This document shows positions 1 through 6,847 of a stretch of DNA of 11,907 nucleotides, piece after piece; the stretch's first letter is position 1, and every line of letters begins with the position of its first letter. Origin of the DNA: JBDTLH01 sp039934875 (GTDB lineage: Bacteria; Acidobacteriota; Terriglobia; Terriglobales; Acidobacteriaceae); contig JBDTLH010000120.1 of NCBI GenBank assembly GCA_039934875.1, positions 1-11,907 on the forward strand, read 5' to 3'. The notes beneath the pieces were generated by a model. That model did no database searches and was not told the DNA's origin. It was given only the letters and a program-made list of their open reading frames with translations. Both the position numbers and the translations under genes were made by a program.

Positions 1-19
1 GTGGCAGGGCGACGAAGGG

Positions 20-1033
20 TTATCCGTGGGCGATACTCGCCTTTGGCTTCATAACTGTTGTTCGGGAGCGCGCGCGCAGAATCGGCTGCTCTACCCAACG
101 ATAAGAAATCCAGGCGCAGAGGAACACCAGCACTAGATTGACGGGGAAGGCGTTGAACCAGCTATGTCCGTTGCGGTTCAAGAACGGCTGCTGCCAAAGG
201 TAGAGGGAATAGCTCATCGCCCCTATAGATGTCGCCAGCCGGTTGTTGAGAATGCGAAATTGACCTTCGACGGCGCTCACGATCAGCAGCGCGATGACCG
301 CGGGAACGATGCCGCGGAAGAGGATCAGCGCGCCGAATCGACGTTCCAGAAGCAACGGCAATGCCAGAGCGGCGGCAGCCAGCCCGAGGCAAACCGCGGG
401 ATGCTTAATCGCGGTCAGCCGCGATCTAAGCAGGGGGTAGTAGAGCGCCAGCAAGCAGCCGATACTCAGGGCGTCGGCTACAGTGGGAAAATATTCGTCA
501 ATGTCGCGCCACCCATGAACCCAGAACAGAACACGAAATACTGGGGCCATGATCACGACTAACCAGGCGATTGCTCTACGGGCGCGCGGCAGGAAAAAGA
601 AGGCAAATGGCCACAGCAGATAAAACTGCTCTTCGACCGACAAGGACCACAGATGGCCCAAAAGCCAGGGGCGCTGCTGTCCCGCATAGTTCATCGTGTA
701 GCTCACCGCGTACAGCAGGTACTTTGCGGAAATATGAGTGGAAAAAGCGACCACTGCCATATATGCAAAAGCGGCTGGCAATATGCGGTATGCGCGGCGA
801 ATATAGAACGCGCGGAGATCGACACTGCCCTGTTGGACTTCCTCCTTCAGCAGCAAACTGGTTATGAGGAAGCCGGAAATGACGAAGAAGACCTCGACTC
901 CGAAGTGGGCATACTGGCTGATCCAATGCGCCAACCGATCTTGGGGGTATCCACGGTCCCCGTAAAGATGGCCCAGCATCACCAGGGTGATGGAGACTGC
1001 CCGCAAACCATCGAGTGACGCGATCCTCTTCAT
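20..1033 (-). CDS. Membrane acyltransferase, acyltransferase-3 (OafA/YrhL-like) family
   Basis: Probable integral membrane O-acyltransferase that adds acetyl or another acyl group to sugars of a surface polysaccharide or lipopolysaccharide. Seen: 337 residues, very hydrophobic, about ten membrane segments. The N-terminus has the family signature SLDGLRAVSI with the conserved His at residue 22 (GH), FFVISGFLIT at 49-58, the Arg-rich FYIRRAYRILP at 76-86, HLWSLSVEEQFYLLWP at 127-142, YSLYLWQQP at 275-283 and the closing VEQP at 314-317. Length and motif order fit a complete single-domain member. There is no extra periplasmic SGNH domain. The gene lies 80 bp downstream of the O-antigen-ligase-like gene on the same strand, so the two are probably co-transcribed. 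The ATG has no strong Shine-Dalgarno. The family is firm; the acceptor and acyl donor cannot be read from sequence. Confidence 0.9.
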   Translation of the reverse strand: MKRIASLDGLRAVSITLVMLGHLYGDRGYPQDRLAHWISQYAHFGVEVFFVISGFLITSLLLKEEVQQGSVDLRAFYIRRAYRILPAAFAYMAVVAFSTHISAKYLLYAVSYTMNYAGQQRPWLLGHLWSLSVEEQFYLLWPFAFFFLPRARRAIAWLVVIMAPVFRVLFWVHGWRDIDEYFPTVADALSIGCLLALYYPLLRSRLTAIKHPAVCLGLAAAALALPLLLERRFGALILFRGIVPAVIALLIVSAVEGQFRILNNRLATSIGAMSYSLYLWQQPFLNRNGHSWFNAFPVNLVLVFLCAWISYRWVEQPILRARSRTTVMKPKASIAHG

Positions 1034-1113
1034 GTTTTCGACCCGGCGTGCGTGTTACGTTGATTTCTGCATCAAGTGGTGGAATCGATCCGTGGCGCCT
1101 ATTCGAGCGAGCG

Positions 1114-2532
1114 CTATAGGACGTGGCCTGATCGCACCAAGAGGTAAACGAACGCAATCGAGGCGAACTCTGCGATGACGGTGAAGCGCACGAGCTTCTT
1201 TAATGGAACGAACAGGCGTTCGGGATCGCGCCGCATCCCCATCAGGACGATGCTGGCGGACATTCCCAACAGGATGTAGAGCGTCATCACATAGGAGCGG
1301 GAGAGGAACCAGGCGCAAGTGAGGAAGGCGATAAGCGCGGCCTGCACCACACCGGCTGCGTTCTCCAAATCCCGGTCCTGCTTGAATTGCCTGCGTTCAT
1401 CGTCATCCATGTCAGAGATGTCTTTGGTGGCCGGGTCCTGGAGCAGCACCGGTCCGGAGCCGCCATACGCCGCCGCCATGCTCATTGCCGCGTCGCTGGG
1501 CTCCTCCTTCATCAACGCAATCGGCTTATTGCGCGCCAATACCCAGCGCAGGCCGAGGAAGCCGCAGACGATCATGCCCAGCCAGCAGAAGTAGCCGAGG
1601 AAGCCGAGTTCAGTGAAGCAGAGGACGAAGGAGTTGTGGGCGGTAAGCTGGTAGTGCTCGGTGAACGCGCCGTAACCCACCCCGAAGATGGGCTTGTGCT
1701 TGAACATCATGAGGCCCTCGCCCCACGCGCTCATGCGGTCTGCGCCCTCGGCGGCGCCGATCGCCCGTCCCCCGGTAAAGCCCAGCACCAGCAGCCCCAC
1801 CGCCGCTCCTCCGGAGAGGATGGTCGCGCCAATGGTGCCCATCCGCTTGCGCAAGGTGACCAGCAGCAGCACCATGAGGGCCACCAGCGAGCCGCGGGAG
1901 TGGGTAAGTATCATGCCGTAGAAAAGGTACGCTGCCGGAAGCAGGACAAAGCAAATGTTCGTGAGCCGCTTCCTGGGCTTATACCAGAGGAAAAGAAGAG
2001 CGATGCAGACGGCGAGCGCCTGCGCGAAATCGTTGGGATCATTGACGGTGCCCAGCGCACGCAGCCGGGGCAGGAGGATCGCGTTACCTAGAGAGTCCTC
2101 CGCGACGCCTTGCCAGATAATAAAATTGGAGGTGTGGGATTGCGCCCAATATGCGATTGAGCCCACGTAGATGGTCGCGATAAAGACGGCGCAAATGATG
2201 CCGGAGAGCAATTTCAAGCGGTTGATGGTGGAGCAGTTTGCCACCACCAGAAAAAATACCATGCCTTGAATGATGAAGTCGTTGGTGGCAATCAAAGCGC
2301 CGCCGAACCATCCGTTGACGATTTGCGAGATCGCCGCCATCGCCAATATGCCAATCCAGAGATAGCTCTGGAGCAGTTTCCAGGGCTTGTTGGCGAGAAT
2401 TCCGGGGATGGAGAAGAAGAGGGCGAAGGCGCCCAGAACCAGGCTGGGGCGGTATGCCACCAGCTCAGGAAAGTAGGAGGCGGGGGAGACGTAGGTGGCA
2501 ACGATGAAGAGAATGGTAAATACTAGGCCCAT
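1114..2532 (-). CDS. O-antigen ligase / polysaccharide polymerase-like (Wzy_C/WaaL type) membrane protein
   Basis: Likely inner-membrane enzyme that joins or polymerises lipid-linked oligosaccharides during exopolysaccharide or O-antigen export. Seen: 472 residues with many membrane segments starting at residue 1. GTVNDPNDFAQ at 161-171 resembles the NDPNDFA motif of exosortase-associated O-glycosylation ligases. THSRGS at 210-215 is followed by the family's large periplasmic loop, with GVGYGAFTEHY at 284-294 and AHNSF at 298-302. A hydrophilic acidic stretch at about 341-392 precedes the last membrane helices and is longer than I expect. The ATG is followed at once by a hydrophobic helix, and the ribosome site is weak. 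A sigma-54-type element lies about 55 bp upstream. No exosortase is visible here, so an exosortase link is only suggestive. Ligase versus polymerase cannot be decided from sequence. Confidence 0.82.
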   Translation of the reverse strand: MGLVFTILFIVATYVSPASYFPELVAYRPSLVLGAFALFFSIPGILANKPWKLLQSYLWIGILAMAAISQIVNGWFGGALIATNDFIIQGMVFFLVVANCSTINRLKLLSGIICAVFIATIYVGSIAYWAQSHTSNFIIWQGVAEDSLGNAILLPRLRALGTVNDPNDFAQALAVCIALLFLWYKPRKRLTNICFVLLPAAYLFYGMILTHSRGSLVALMVLLLVTLRKRMGTIGATILSGGAAVGLLVLGFTGGRAIGAAEGADRMSAWGEGLMMFKHKPIFGVGYGAFTEHYQLTAHNSFVLCFTELGFLGYFCWLGMIVCGFLGLRWVLARNKPIALMKEEPSDAAMSMAAAYGGSGPVLLQDPATKDISDMDDDERRQFKQDRDLENAAGVVQAALIAFLTCAWFLSRSYVMTLYILLGMSASIVLMGMRRDPERLFVPLKKLVRFTVIAEFASIAFVYLLVRSGHVL

Positions 2533-2586
2533 GGGGTGGCTTTCTGGTGGTTCTCTTGCACGACGATCTCCAAAAGCGAAACTGGT

Positions 2587-2602
2587 TGCAACTAGAATAC
2601 CC
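2587..2602 (-). promoter_or_regulatory. Candidate sigma-54 promoter for the polysaccharide ligase-acyltransferase pair
   Basis: On the minus strand the 16-mer GGGTATTCTAGTTGCA has GG-N10-GC spacing and a perfect TTGCA at -12. The -24 half keeps only the GG and one A of the consensus TGGCACG. The predicted start is near 2576, which gives a leader of about 44 nt before the ATG at 2532. Two sigma-54 activator genes lie about 1.4-3 kb away, which makes control of this gene by them plausible. This is inference from pattern and context; no enhancer sequence is proven. Confidence 0.5.
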
Positions 2603-2659
2603 TTGAATGCTGGATTTCAGGGAGAGAAGTGGGTGATATATTCGTCGTTCGACCGGTCC

Positions 2660-2689
2660 CAGCACCTTAGGCCATCAGGACAGGTGCTG
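2660..2689. promoter_or_regulatory. 8-bp perfect inverted repeat between divergent polysaccharide genes
   Basis: CAGCACCT (2660-2667) and AGGTGCTG (2682-2689) are exact reverse complements separated by 14 nt. They lie 54 bp before the glycosyltransferase ATG and about 85 bp upstream of the sigma-54-type promoter predicted start on the other strand. That position suits an upstream activator site or a repressor operator. There is no T tract, so it is not an intrinsic terminator. The 210-bp gap otherwise shows no convincing promoter for the plus-strand gene. Confidence 0.4.
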
Positions 2690-2742
2690 ATTCCGAGGAT
2701 GCACCCGGCCGGAGGACCCAGCTTGCGGACGTACGATACTGG

Positions 2743-3897
2743 ATGAAGATTGCCGTAATTACCGACATTTTTCCCTCATCCGCGCAGCCGTGGCGGGGCC
2801 ATTCGGTGTATCAGACGGTGCGCCGCCTCGCCGGGCTGGGGGAGGTAGAGGTGTTTGCGCCGTTTATGCGGTATCCGCCGTTTCTGCGGGCGCGGACGCA
2901 TCATCCGGTGCGTATTGATTTCGAGTACCAGCCGGACGGGGTCAAGACCCGCTACTTCGAATATTGGGTGCTTCCGGTAGTGACCCGTAGCTCGAATGGC
3001 AGGTCGATTGCAAAAACGGTGCGGGGGGCGGTCGAGGGCTTCGGTCCGGATGTGATTTTGAGCTACTTCGTGTATCCGGAGGGCTATGGCGCGTTGAGAG
3101 TGGGCGAGTCTCTGAAGGTACCGGTGGTGGTGAAGGCGATCGGCACCGATTTGAATACGGTCGGAGGGCGCGCGATACAAAAGCTCACGGCGCAGGTTCT
3201 GAGCCGGGCTGAGCGGATATTGACGGTGAGCCATGCGCTGCGGGAGCGGGCGATCGAGTTGGGGGCTGCGCCGGAGCGGACGCTGGCGATCCTGAATGGG
3301 TGCGATGGCGAGGTGTTTCGGCCACAAGACCGTGGGCAAGCCCGCAGGCGGGTGGAATATCAGTGGAATCCGCGCCTGATTCTGTATGTGGGGCGGCTGG
3401 ATGCGCGCAAGGGGTTGCGGGAGCTGGTCGAGGCCTCGGTGGCGCTGCGCCGCACGCGGCAGGACTTTACGACGGTGCTGATGGGTGATGGGCAGGACCA
3501 GGAGAGGTTGCGGGCGATGGTGCGCGAGCAAGGAGCGGAGGGCTACATAAAATTCCTGGCTGCGGGGAGCAGCGGCGAGGTGGCGGAGTGGATGGCAGCG
3601 GCGGACCTGGTGACGCTGCCCAGCTATGCGGAGGGATGCCCTAACGTGGTGATCGAGGCGCTGGCGTGTGGACGGCCGATGGTTGCCAGCCGGGTGGGGG
3701 GGATCCCGGAGCTGATGGATGAGAGCTGCGGGCGCATGGTCGCGCCGCGGGATGGGGCAGCGTTGTGCGCGGGACTCGATGAGACGCTGAACGCGGCATG
3801 GGATGCGGAGGCGATCAGTGCCACGCATGGCCGCACCTGGGAGGAGGTAGCGGACGAAACTTTTGCGGTATTGGAGGAGGCAGTGAAGCGGAGTTAA
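2743..3897 (+). CDS. Glycosyltransferase family 4 (GT-B fold)
   Basis: Cytoplasmic retaining glycosyltransferase, probably adding a sugar to a lipid-linked exopolysaccharide repeat unit. Seen: 384 residues. The N-terminal GT-B half begins MKIAVITDIFP and contains a PWRGHSVYQ loop (16-24). KAIGTDLN at 131-138 is typical of GT4 enzymes. The C-terminal nucleotide-sugar half has ILYVGRLDARKG at 213-224 and the E-x7-E pair at Glu297 and Glu305 within AEGCPNVVIEA. VGGIPELM follows at 318-325. The length is normal for a complete protein. The ATG has no clear Shine-Dalgarno: a GGAGGA at 2711-2716 is too far upstream. The gene is divergent from the ligase gene and convergent with the PspF-like regulator, sharing the TTAA at 3894-3897 as overlapping stop codons. 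The family is secure; donor and acceptor are unknown. Confidence 0.92.
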   Translation: MKIAVITDIFPSSAQPWRGHSVYQTVRRLAGLGEVEVFAPFMRYPPFLRARTHHPVRIDFEYQPDGVKTRYFEYWVLPVVTRSSNGRSIAKTVRGAVEGFGPDVILSYFVYPEGYGALRVGESLKVPVVVKAIGTDLNTVGGRAIQKLTAQVLSRAERILTVSHALRERAIELGAAPERTLAILNGCDGEVFRPQDRGQARRRVEYQWNPRLILYVGRLDARKGLRELVEASVALRRTRQDFTTVLMGDGQDQERLRAMVREQGAEGYIKFLAAGSSGEVAEWMAAADLVTLPSYAEGCPNVVIEALACGRPMVASRVGGIPELMDESCGRMVAPRDGAALCAGLDETLNAAWDAEAISATHGRTWEEVADETFAVLEEAVKRS

Positions 3898-4979
3898 TCA
3901 CCCTGGGCTTGGGCGATGGCGCGCAGCTCTTCGGTTTCATGGGCTTTGGCTTCGTTGATGGGCAGTATGTCGGCGGAGGCGCGCAAGGTGGGTACGCCGA
4001 CCTCTTTCAATTTGTAAAGCAGGGAGCGGTAGCTCATCTGCAACCAGCGGGCGGTCTTTTTGCGGTTCCAGCCCTGGGCCTGCAAGACCTTGAGGATGAT
4101 CTGCCGCTCCAGATCGTGGGTGGCGCGGCGGGTGATCTCGCGCAGGGAGATGGAGCGCGCCATGTCGATTTCCGTGGTCAGCAGCTTGGTGGATTCGGGG
4201 ACCAATTGGGCGGCCATCGCGTCTTCATCGGCGATAATGGCGTGGCTGCGGATCATGTTTTCCAGTTGGCGGATGTTGCCCGGCCAATCGTAGCCGCGCA
4301 TGAGATTCATGATGTGGCGGGAGAGCGGTTTGATGGTGACGCTGAAGCGCTGGGAGTAGAGCGCTAGGAAATAATCCACCAGATCAGGCAGGTCTTCGAT
4401 GCGCTGGCGCAGGCTGGGCACTTCGATGGTGATGGCGTTGATGCGGAAAAAGAGGTCGAGGCGGAAGGTGCCGGTATGGGTCTGTTCGCGCAAGTCGCGG
4501 TTGGTAGCGGTGATCAGGCGGACATCGACGCTGCGTTGCTCCTCGCCGCCGACGCGGATGTAGGTGCCATCCTGCAAGAGTTGCAGCAGCTTGGATTGGA
4601 CGGCGGGATCGAGTTCTCCGATCTCGTCGAGGAACAGGGTGCCGTGGTGGGCCAATTCGACGCGCCCCCGCTTGGTGCCGTGGGCGCCGGTAAAGGCGCC
4701 GCGCTCGTAGCCGAAGAGCTCGGTTTCGATCAAGGTCGAGGGAATGGCGGGGCAGTTTACTTTGACGAACATGCCCTGGTTGTAGGGAGAGAGGGTGTGC
4801 AGGAGCTGGGAGATCAGCTCCTTTCCCGTACCACTTTCGCCCTGCAAGAGCACGGGGACGGTGGTGGATGCGACCTTTTCTATGCGGTCGCGCAGATTGC
4901 GCATTAAAGAGGTGCGACCGAAGAGCACGGTTAGAGGAGGGAGCGCACCAATAGGCATTGCCGGAAGATCTGATTGCAC
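3894..4979 (-). CDS. Sigma-54-dependent activator without receiver domain (PspF-like architecture)
   Basis: Bacterial enhancer-binding protein that uses ATP hydrolysis to open sigma-54 RNA polymerase promoters. Seen in 361 residues: the AAA+ domain starts about residue 18, with Walker A GESGTGKE at 47-54, the sigma-54-contacting GAFTGA loop at 94-99, Walker B LFLDEIGE at 115-122, arginine-finger region FRLDLFFRIN at 172-181 and GNIRQLEN at 234-241. A Fis-type helix-turn-helix lies at about 303-325. The first 17 residues are too short for a sensor or receiver domain, so activity must be set by an unseen partner or by expression level. The start is GTG at 4979 with GAGG a few bases upstream; the next Met (residue 8) has no ribosome site. 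It is divergent from the response regulator and has its own sigma-54-type promoter, which suggests autoregulation or a cascade. A 36-residue polar tail follows the HTH. Confidence 0.93.
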   Translation of the reverse strand: MQSDLPAMPIGALPPLTVLFGRTSLMRNLRDRIEKVASTTVPVLLQGESGTGKELISQLLHTLSPYNQGMFVKVNCPAIPSTLIETELFGYERGAFTGAHGTKRGRVELAHHGTLFLDEIGELDPAVQSKLLQLLQDGTYIRVGGEEQRSVDVRLITATNRDLREQTHTGTFRLDLFFRINAITIEVPSLRQRIEDLPDLVDYFLALYSQRFSVTIKPLSRHIMNLMRGYDWPGNIRQLENMIRSHAIIADEDAMAAQLVPESTKLLTTEIDMARSISLREITRRATHDLERQIILKVLQAQGWNRKKTARWLQMSYRSLLYKLKEVGVPTLRASADILPINEAKAHETEELRAIAQAQGD

Positions 4980-5030
4980 GGAACCTCACAAACGCGCGGC
5001 GGCGTTCCCCTTCGCTTATCCCGAGTTCAG

Positions 5031-5046
5031 TGCACGTAAGTTGCCA
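5031..5046 (-). promoter_or_regulatory. Candidate sigma-54 promoter for the receiver-less activator gene
   Basis: The minus strand reads TGGCAACTTACGTGCA, which keeps TGGCA at -24 and TGCA at -12 with exact GG-N10-GC spacing. It is the best consensus match in the window. The predicted start is near 5020, about 41 nt before the GTG at 4979. A sigma-54 promoter in front of a sigma-54 activator gene suggests positive autoregulation or activation by the neighbouring response regulator. Confidence 0.6.
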
Positions 5047-5101
5047 CATTCGGGTAACTGGTAAGATTTTTCCGGCGCGGTCGAAGATAACGGGATAAAT
5101 G

Positions 5102-5115
5102 TGCAAAAGTTTGCA
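5102..5115. promoter_or_regulatory. Palindrome TGCAAA-AG-TTTGCA in the divergent regulator intergenic region
   Basis: A perfect 6-bp dyad with a 2-nt centre lies 56 bp upstream of the -24 element at 5031-5046. This is close to normal enhancer distance for a Fis-type dimeric regulator. The role is inferred from symmetry and position only. Confidence 0.35.
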
Positions 5116-5185
5116 TTCCGATCAACAATGTCTCACGAAACAAGAGGTTGGGGCGAAAAAAGCTGCAGATAATGGCTAAGATGGC

Positions 5186-5221
5186 ACACTGCCGGGTGGA
5201 TTTAATGTACGCTGGCAGTGT
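5186..5221. promoter_or_regulatory. 8-bp inverted repeat upstream of the response-regulator promoters
   Basis: ACACTGCC (5186-5193) and GGCAGTGT (5214-5221) are exact reverse complements 20 nt apart. They sit about 40-70 bp upstream of the sigma-54-type element at 5258-5273. The centres of the half-sites are 28 bp apart, so it could be two half-sites of one enhancer or an RNA-independent operator. Function is inferred. Confidence 0.35.
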
Positions 5222-5241
5222 TTCCGATAGAAGTAGTAGGA

Positions 5242-5270
5242 AAACATTTTCACTCTATGGGAAAATGTTT
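5242..5270. promoter_or_regulatory. 10-bp perfect inverted repeat overlapping a sigma-54-type promoter
   Basis: AAACATTTTC (5242-5251) and GAAAATGTTT (5261-5270) are exact reverse complements around a 9-nt centre. The right arm fills the space between the -24 and -12 elements of the promoter at 5258-5273. A protein bound here would therefore block polymerase. The arms are AT-rich in a GC-rich genome, which makes chance less likely. A repressor operator is the simplest reading. Confidence 0.45.
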
Positions 5271-5273
5271 GCG
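5258..5273 (+). promoter_or_regulatory. Candidate sigma-54 promoter for the response regulator
   Basis: TGGGAAAATGTTTGCG has the invariant GG and GC spaced by 10, TGG at -24 and TTTGC at -12. The predicted start is near 5284, giving a leader of about 112 nt to the ATG at 5396. The sequence matches less well than the element at 5031-5046 in the CACG part of the -24 half. Confidence 0.45.
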
Positions 5274-5291
5274 ACTTTACGTACTTTTACG

Positions 5292-5320
5292 TTGACTCCT
5301 GAACTCTCAATTTCTAAGAT
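5292..5320 (+). promoter_or_regulatory. Sigma-70-type promoter for the response regulator
   Basis: TTGACT (5292-5297) and TAAGAT (5315-5320) are separated by exactly 17 nt. They match the consensus hexamers at 5/6 and 4/6 positions. The predicted start is near 5327, about 70 nt before the ATG. With the sigma-54-type element just upstream, the gene may have basal and activated promoters in tandem. Confidence 0.55.
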
Positions 5321-5395
5321 ACGAACACTCCTGTAAGGTGAGAAGCTTCGGAGATTGCCTTCGAGGCCGGCATTCAGTGTAGAGAGGACGATGAA

Positions 5396-6829
5396 ATGGT
5401 GGCTTCCGCGGTAGTGATGCAACCCGCCTCGAAATTGAGTCCGGCGGGGCGCCGCGCCAGCCGGGCAGTGGTGTTGCTCATCGACTCTGATCCACATTTC
5501 CTCGACTATCTCTCTACCGCGCTGGCGCAACTTTATAGCGTGACCGTCTGCCGCAACGGCAACGATGCTCTGACGCGGCTACGCGAAGGGCTGGCTCCGG
5601 ACATAGTGTTTCTCGATTCGATCCTCAGCGACTTCAATGGCCTGGAGCTGCTGGTGGAGATGCGCGCGCTGCGCTCTAATCTGCGAGTGATCATGACCTC
5701 CTGCTTCAGCGAGCCGCGCTATGTGGTACAGGCGGTGAAGGCTGGGGCGCGGGATTTCCTGCAAAAGCCGTTGCGGCCTTCGGACCTGGAACACGTGATC
5801 GAGCAATGCATCGAGCAGAAGATCGCCTTGCATGAGAACGAAGAGCGGACGGAGATCCCCATCAATGAGAACGTCACCTTCGTGCTTTCGAACAAGCGGA
5901 TGCGCGAGATACGCTCGCAGTGCGCGCTGGTTTCACGGGTGGATCTGCCGGTGCTTATTCTGGGAGAGAGCGGCACCGGCAAGGAAGTGATCGCGCAGTA
6001 TATCCACAAGCTCTCGCCGCGGGGGGGCCGCAGCTTTCTGAAGGTGAATTGCGCGGCGATGCCGGCCGATTTGTTGGAGAGCGAGCTTTTTGGATATGAG
6101 CAGGGGGCGTTTACGGGAGCGGTGAAATCCAAGCCGGGAAAGTTTGAAATATGCAACGGCGGGACGATATTGCTGGATGAGATCGGAGAGATGCCGCCGA
6201 CCTTGCAAGCCAAGCTGTTGCACGTGCTGCAGGATGGGACATTTTCCCGTCTGGGCAGCCGCAGCACGACCAAGGTGGATGTGCGGGTGATCGCCGCCAC
6301 CAACATAGACATGAAGCAGGCGATCGCCGATCGGCGCTTCCGCGAAGACCTGTTTTACCGGCTCAATGGATTCACTCTTAGCCTTCCGCCCTTGCGCGAG
6401 CGGCGCGACGAGATTCCGCTCTTGCTGGGGCACTTCATGCGGCGGCTGGCGGAAAAATATGACTGTGAGCCGCTGGCTATCTCTCCGCAACTGATGCACG
6501 GATGCATGAACCACAACTGGCCGGGGAACTTGCGCGAGCTGGAGAATTTCGTGAAGCGGTTCCTGGTGCTCACGGATGAGCAGATCATGTTGCAGGAGTT
6601 CGTGCCCCCGCGGCTGGAGATCGTTCCCCCTGGCTCCCCCGCCTCCGATTCCAGCGGTCTCAAGAACATGGTGCGCACCATGAAGGACGACGCCGAAGCG
6701 GTCGCCATCACTCGTGCCCTCGAAGTCACGCGCTGGAACCGGAAGCAGGCGGCAAGCGAACTCAAGATCAGTTATAAGGCGCTGCTCTATAAGATCCGGC
6801 AATACAACCTGCATCCTCCGCAAGCCTAA
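5396..6829 (+). CDS. NtrC-family response regulator: REC - sigma-54 AAA+ - Fis HTH
   Basis: Phosphorylation-controlled activator of sigma-54 promoters. Seen in 477 residues: a receiver domain (about 24-140) with acidic pocket Asp30 and Asp32, phospho-acceptor Asp74 in VFLDS, Thr101 and Lys124 (QKP). The AAA+ domain (about 160-400) has Walker A GESGTGKE at 190-197, GAFTGA at 237-242, Walker B ILLDEIGE at 258-265, FREDLFYRLN at 315-324 and GNLRELEN at 377-384. A Fis-type HTH lies at 446-469. All residues needed for phosphorylation, ATPase activity and sigma-54 contact are present. The ATG at 5396 is chosen because AGAGAGGA sits 8 nt upstream; an ATG at 5391 is out of frame and stops after seven codons. 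No histidine kinase is in the window, so the partner is unknown. The 158-residue gene follows after 18 nt. The HTH closely matches that of the divergent regulator. Control of the nearby polysaccharide genes is inferred. Confidence 0.95.
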   Translation: MVASAVVMQPASKLSPAGRRASRAVVLLIDSDPHFLDYLSTALAQLYSVTVCRNGNDALTRLREGLAPDIVFLDSILSDFNGLELLVEMRALRSNLRVIMTSCFSEPRYVVQAVKAGARDFLQKPLRPSDLEHVIEQCIEQKIALHENEERTEIPINENVTFVLSNKRMREIRSQCALVSRVDLPVLILGESGTGKEVIAQYIHKLSPRGGRSFLKVNCAAMPADLLESELFGYEQGAFTGAVKSKPGKFEICNGGTILLDEIGEMPPTLQAKLLHVLQDGTFSRLGSRSTTKVDVRVIAATNIDMKQAIADRRFREDLFYRLNGFTLSLPPLRERRDEIPLLLGHFMRRLAEKYDCEPLAISPQLMHGCMNHNWPGNLRELENFVKRFLVLTDEQIMLQEFVPPRLEIVPPGSPASDSSGLKNMVRTMKDDAEAVAITRALEVTRWNRKQAASELKISYKALLYKIRQYNLHPPQA

Positions 6830-6847
6830 GACACTAATATCCGGCCT

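Noticed and set aside
2776..3828. 350-codon minus-strand frame
   Set aside because: Antisense shadow of the GT4 gene, made of Pro, Arg and His runs without motifs.
4384..5106. 240-codon minus-strand frame that starts 127 bp upstream of the receiver-less activator
   Set aside because: Most of it is an out-of-frame reading of the AAA+ domain. Only the first 40-odd residues are outside that gene, they match no family I know, and the sigma-54-type promoter lies inside them.
5182..5197. TGGCAC that looks like a sigma-54 -24 element
   Set aside because: At the required distance the sequence is CGGG instead of TTGC, so the -12 half is missing. It is better explained as part of the inverted repeat at 5186-5221.
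5391..5414. Seven-codon mini-ORF overlapping the response-regulator start
   Set aside because: Its ATG is only 3 nt from the AGAGAGG ribosome site, whereas the ATG at 5396 has normal spacing. It may affect initiation but is not supported as a gene.
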